Shown here: positions 4,996 through 6,410 of the stretch, one piece after another
How positions within the stretch are numbered: the stretch's first letter is position 1
How the letters are laid out: each line of letters opens with the position of its first letter
Assembly: GCA_019236485.1 (NCBI GenBank)
Contig: JAFAIY010000203.1
Coordinates: 1 to 6,410 of the forward strand
DNA length: 6,410 nucleotides
Reading direction: 5' to 3'
Source: Comamonas sp.
GTDB taxonomy: Bacteria; Pseudomonadota; Gammaproteobacteria; Burkholderiales; Burkholderiaceae_C
The notes under the pieces: generated by a model
Databases searched by the model: none
What the model saw: the letters and a program-made list of their open reading frames with translations, nothing else
What the model was told of the DNA's origin: nothing
Position numbers and translations under genes: made by a program

Positions 4996-6393
4996 ATGAG
5001 TTTGCGTATCTACAACACGCTGTCGCGTGCATTGGAAGCGTTTTCGCCTATCGAGCCGGGCCATGTGCGCATGTATGTCTGCGGCATGACGGTGTACGAC
5101 CTCTGCCACCTGGGCCATGCGCGTTCCATGGTGGCTTTCGACGTGGTGCAGCGCTGGCTGCGTGCCAGCGGCTATCGCGTGACCTATGTGCGCAATATCA
5201 CCGATATTGAAGACAAGATCATCAAGCGCGCGGTGGAAAACGGTGAGACCATCCGCAGCCTGACCGATCGCATGATCGATGCGCTGCACCAGGATGCGGA
5301 CGCTCTGGGCATAGAGCGCCCCACGCATGAGCCGCGCGCCACCGAATATGTGCCGCAAATGCTGTCCATGATAGGCACGCTGCAGGCCAAGGGCCTGGCC
5401 TACCAAATTCGCAATGCCAGCGGCAATGGTGACGTGAACTATGCGGTGCGCAAGTTCCCGGGCTACGGCAAGCTGTCGGGCAAGTCGCTGGACGAACTCA
5501 ACGCCGGCGAGCGCGTGGCCGTGGCCGACGGCAAGCTGGATCCGCTGGACTTTGTGCTGTGGAAATCCGCCAAGCCCGAGGAGCCAGCCGAAGTGAAGTG
5601 GCAGAGCCCGTTCGGTGAAGGCCGTCCCGGCTGGCATATCGAGTGCTCGGCCATGGGCTGCGCGCTGCTGGGCGAGAGCTTCGACATCCATGGCGGTGGC
5701 GCGGACCTGCAGTTCCCGCACCACGAAAACGAAATCGCACAGAGCGAAGGCGCTACGGGCAAGCCGTTTGCCAGGACCTGGATGCACAACGGCTTCATCA
5801 ATGTGGACAACGAGAAGATGTCCAAGTCGTTGGGCAATTTTTTTACCATCCGCGACGTGCTCAAGGAGTATGACGCCGAGACCGTGCGCTTCTTCGTGGT
5901 GCGCAGCCACTATCGCAGCCCGCTCAATTATTCCAATGTGCATCTCGACGATGCGCGCGGCGCCCTGAAGCGTCTGTACACGGCGCTGAGCCTGGTGGCG
6001 CCCGCCGAGGTGCAGATCGACTGGGGCAATCCCTATGCGGCGCGCTTCAAGGCCGCGATGGACGAGGATTTCGGCACGCCCGAAGCCGTGGCCGTGCTGT
6101 TCGAGCTGGCGGCCGAGGTCAATCGCGGCAAGTCGCCCGAGGTGGCGGGCCTGCTCAAGGCCCTGGGCGCCAGCCTGGGCCTGCTGCAGGACGAACCGCA
6201 GAAGTTCCTGCAGGCTGGCGCCGAAGGTGTGGACGCAGTCGCGATCGAGGCGCAGATCGCCGCACGCGCGGCCGCCAAGGCTGCAAAGAACTGGGCCGAG
6301 GCCGACCGCATCCGCAAGGAACTGCTGGAGCAGGGCATTGTGCTCAAGGACTCCGCCACGGGCACGAGCTGGGAAGCTGCGGCCAAGGGTTGA
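4996..6393 (+). CDS. cysS: Cysteinyl-tRNA synthetase
   Basis: This class I aminoacyl-tRNA synthetase charges tRNA-Cys with cysteine using ATP. The 465-residue protein is close to E. coli CysS (461). The Rossmann fold carries the HIGH motif as HLGH (38-41) and the KMSKS motif at 274-278. The zinc ligands that select cysteine are all present: Cys29, Cys217, His242 and Glu246, with the same 25- and 4-residue gaps as E. coli Cys209, His234 and Glu238. The C-terminus has the anticodon-domain signature [12 protein letters not shown] followed by GTSWE. The start at 4996 is chosen because [11 protein letters not shown] aligns with the conserved family N-terminus. The frame is open upstream to ATGs at 4891, 4921 and 4942, but those would add 18 to 35 unlike residues. 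The Shine-Dalgarno sequence before 4996 is poor (TCAAGA). Confidence 0.96.
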   Translation: MSLRIYNTLSRALEAFSPIEPGHVRMYVCGMTVYDLCHLGHARSMVAFDVVQRWLRASGYRVTYVRNITDIEDKIIKRAVENGETIRSLTDRMIDALHQDADALGIERPTHEPRATEYVPQMLSMIGTLQAKGLAYQIRNASGNGDVNYAVRKFPGYGKLSGKSLDELNAGERVAVADGKLDPLDFVLWKSAKPEEPAEVKWQSPFGEGRPGWHIECSAMGCALLGESFDIHGGGADLQFPHHENEIAQSEGATGKPFARTWMHNGFINVDNEKMSKSLGNFFTIRDVLKEYDAETVRFFVVRSHYRSPLNYSNVHLDDARGALKRLYTALSLVAPAEVQIDWGNPYAARFKAAMDEDFGTPEAVAVLFELAAEVNRGKSPEVAGLLKALGASLGLLQDEPQKFLQAGAEGVDAVAIEAQIAARAAAKAAKNWAEADRIRKELLEQGIVLKDSATGTSWEAAAKG

Positions 6394-6400
6394 AGGCTTT

Positions 6401-6410
6401 ATGCAGAGTC
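6401..6410 (+). CDS. Possible start of the next gene, cut by the window edge
   Basis: An ATG at 6401 follows the cysS stop by seven bases and is preceded by GAAGG four bases upstream, a fair ribosome binding site. Only three codons (Met-Gln-Ser) are visible, so nothing can be said from sequence about the product. In related beta-proteobacteria I recall a DNA-3-methyladenine glycosylase gene after cysS; that is context only. The tight spacing would imply co-transcription with cysS. Confidence 0.35.

Noticed and set aside
4987..5943. Long - strand open frame (318 codons) opposite cysS.
   Set aside because: cysS is unambiguous on the + strand; the antisense frame has no motif and the His/Ala-rich look of a shadow frame.

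Overview
The window is GC-rich, densely coded bacterial chromosome. The gene order (TPR protein, two cyclophilins and lpxH running opposite to cysS), the protein sequences and a GC-rich intergenic palindromic repeat all suggest a beta-proteobacterium of the Comamonadaceae, most likely Comamonas or a close relative. This assignment comes from recalled family resemblance, not a database search.

Layout. At the left edge (1-309, + strand) is the C-terminal end of an acyl-CoA synthetase, followed by a strong hairpin. Convergent to it (400-1635, - strand) is a GAF-EAL protein with a complete set of catalytic residues, predicted to degrade cyclic di-GMP. A 333-base non-coding stretch (1636-1968) holds the probable promoter of the EAL gene, a two-sided intrinsic terminator that probably ends the lpxH transcript, and an unusual inverted repeat. 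Four - strand genes follow, in transcription order: a periplasmic TPR protein (4774-4187), an exported cyclophilin PpiA (4072-3488), a cytosolic cyclophilin PpiB (3428-2901) and the lipid A enzyme LpxH (2766-1969). Each gap between them (114, 59 and 134 bases) contains a hairpin or palindromic repeat. A 221-base divergent intergenic region (4775-4995) separates this cluster from cysS (4996-6393, + strand). A further + strand gene may begin at 6401.

Functionally the - strand cluster combines envelope-related functions (lipid A synthesis, periplasmic folding, a periplasmic TPR scaffold) with cytosolic proline isomerisation. cysS is housekeeping translation. The EAL gene looks like a stand-alone signalling gene with its own promoter.

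I did not find a convincing new biological system: the genes are conserved chromosomal types. The points most worth a second look are small and intergenic: a cluster of Cys codons just upstream of and in frame with cysS, a hairpin at 1892-1935 that would hide a Shine-Dalgarno sequence before a six-codon ORF, and the hairpins in every gap of the lpxH cluster.
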